From the NCBI GenBank assembly GCA_934871445.1, contig CAKXBD010000002.1, positions 15,827 through 56,961 on the forward strand: 41,135 nucleotides of DNA. The letters are read 5' to 3'. The DNA comes from an uncultured bacterium (GTDB taxonomy: Bacteria > Bacillota > Clostridia > Christensenellales > Borkfalkiaceae). This document shows positions 40,918-41,135 of the stretch, piece after piece (positions within the stretch are counted from its first letter, which is position 1; every line of letters begins with the position of its first letter). The notes under the pieces were generated by a model. It was not told where the DNA came from and ran no database searches. It saw only the letters and a list, made by a program, of their open reading frames with translations. The translations under genes were made by a program, and so were the position numbers.

Positions 40918-40956
40918 AAAAGCCGGCCGCATAAAAATGCGGCCGGCTTTTATTCC
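40918..40956 (+). terminator. Terminator after the 40758 gene
   Basis: AAAGCCGGCCGCAT-AAAA-ATGCGGCCGGCTTT is followed by TATT. The stem is perfect, about 14 bp. Confidence 0.93.
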
Positions 40957-40972
40957 GCGCTGTTTTTTGAAG

Positions 40973-41006
40973 AAAAAAAATCTCCCGAAAAATTTTTCGG
41001 GAGATT
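40973..41006 (-). terminator. Terminator of the Clp chaperone gene
   Basis: On the minus strand ATCTCCCGAAAAA pairs with TTTTTCGGGAGAT and is followed by TTTTTTTC. It lies five bases after the stop at 41011. Confidence 0.93.
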
Positions 41007-41010
41007 CAAT

Positions 41011-41135
41011 TTATTGAATCTTTTTAGCAAACAGTCCGTTTGCATCGGCGTCCACCTGAATATGATCGCCGGCGGAATAGTCGTTTGCGAGAATATTTTT
41101 CGCCAACATCGTTTCCAAAGTATGCTGCATATACC
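41011..41135 (-). CDS. AAA+ Clp-type chaperone, C-terminal end (probably ClpB)
   Basis: Only the last 41 codons are inside the window. The product ends YMQHTLETMLAKNILANDYS, AGDHIQVDADANGLFAKKIQ. The IxxxLAxxIL...GDxIxVD pattern is that of the C-terminal small domain of ClpB/ClpC Hsp100 proteins. ClpB is favoured by the short end after the last strand, but ClpC-type cannot be excluded without the rest of the gene. Start and N-domain lie beyond the right edge. Confidence 0.75.
   Translation of the reverse strand, partial: YMQHTLETMLAKNILANDYSAGDHIQVDADANGLFAKKIQ

Overview
The window looks like a chromosomal segment of a Bacillota, class Clostridia, bacterium of moderate GC. Three things point there: an scfA/scfB (SCIFF peptide plus radical SAM maturase) pair beside secD-secF and yajC, consensus sigma-A promoters with strong AGGAGG-type ribosome sites, and Clostridia-typical families (HemZ, YozG/DUF2975 pair, TIGR04086, VanW). 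It is mostly core genome with two accessory patches rich in XRE (Cro/CI-type) regulators. I see no tRNA, rRNA, CRISPR array, transposase or phage structural gene.

Layout. 1-3.6 kb (minus): asnS-plsX-rnc-smc from one promoter; smc runs off the left edge. 3.7-4.5 kb: a small Cys-rich protein divergent from two overlapping XRE genes, with three 13-bp operator sites between them. 4.5-7.9 kb (minus): a VanW-domain protein, a PHP phosphoesterase and recF. 8-11.2 kb (plus): dnaA-mnmG, divergent from recF. 11.3-14.5 kb: a P-loop kinase-like gene (plus), then a membrane glycosyltransferase-like protein and a DPM1-like GT2 (minus). 14.6-15.3 kb: an unrecognised seven-helix membrane protein with eight Cys in its last 40 residues. 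15.5-24.8 kb (minus): rpsO, pnp, hemZ, an MBL hydrolase, a bifunctional Rel protein and recJ. 25.3-33.4 kb (minus): secretion and RiPP-like region: tgt, yajC, a TIGR04086 membrane protein, DUF2975/YozG pair, scfA-scfB, and divergent secD-secF. 33.7-38.0 kb (minus): marR and a heterodimeric ABC exporter. 38.3-40.9 kb: five XRE-family genes (two with tandem HTH domains) interleaved with two paralogous proteins of 52-55 residues. The right edge carries the 3' end of a Clp-type chaperone gene (minus).

How the genes relate. Replication and repair (dnaA, recF, smc, recJ), translation and RNA decay (asnS, rpsO, pnp, rnc, tgt, mnmG), stringent response (rel) and secretion (secDF, yajC) are housekeeping. 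ScfA is the likely substrate of ScfB; a terminator hairpin between them should keep peptide mRNA in excess over enzyme mRNA. SecD and SecF lack the conserved membrane acidic residues linked to proton use.

The best candidate for an undescribed system is the recurring module of an XRE repressor divergent from a small protein over an operator-laden promoter. It occurs three times: once with the Cys-rich protein and twice with the 52-55 residue family. Three non-coding tracts also carry degenerate tandem repeats (about 20 bp, 41 bp and 33 bp); the 33-bp one lies between the tgt promoter and tgt and can be read as 11-residue peptide repeats.
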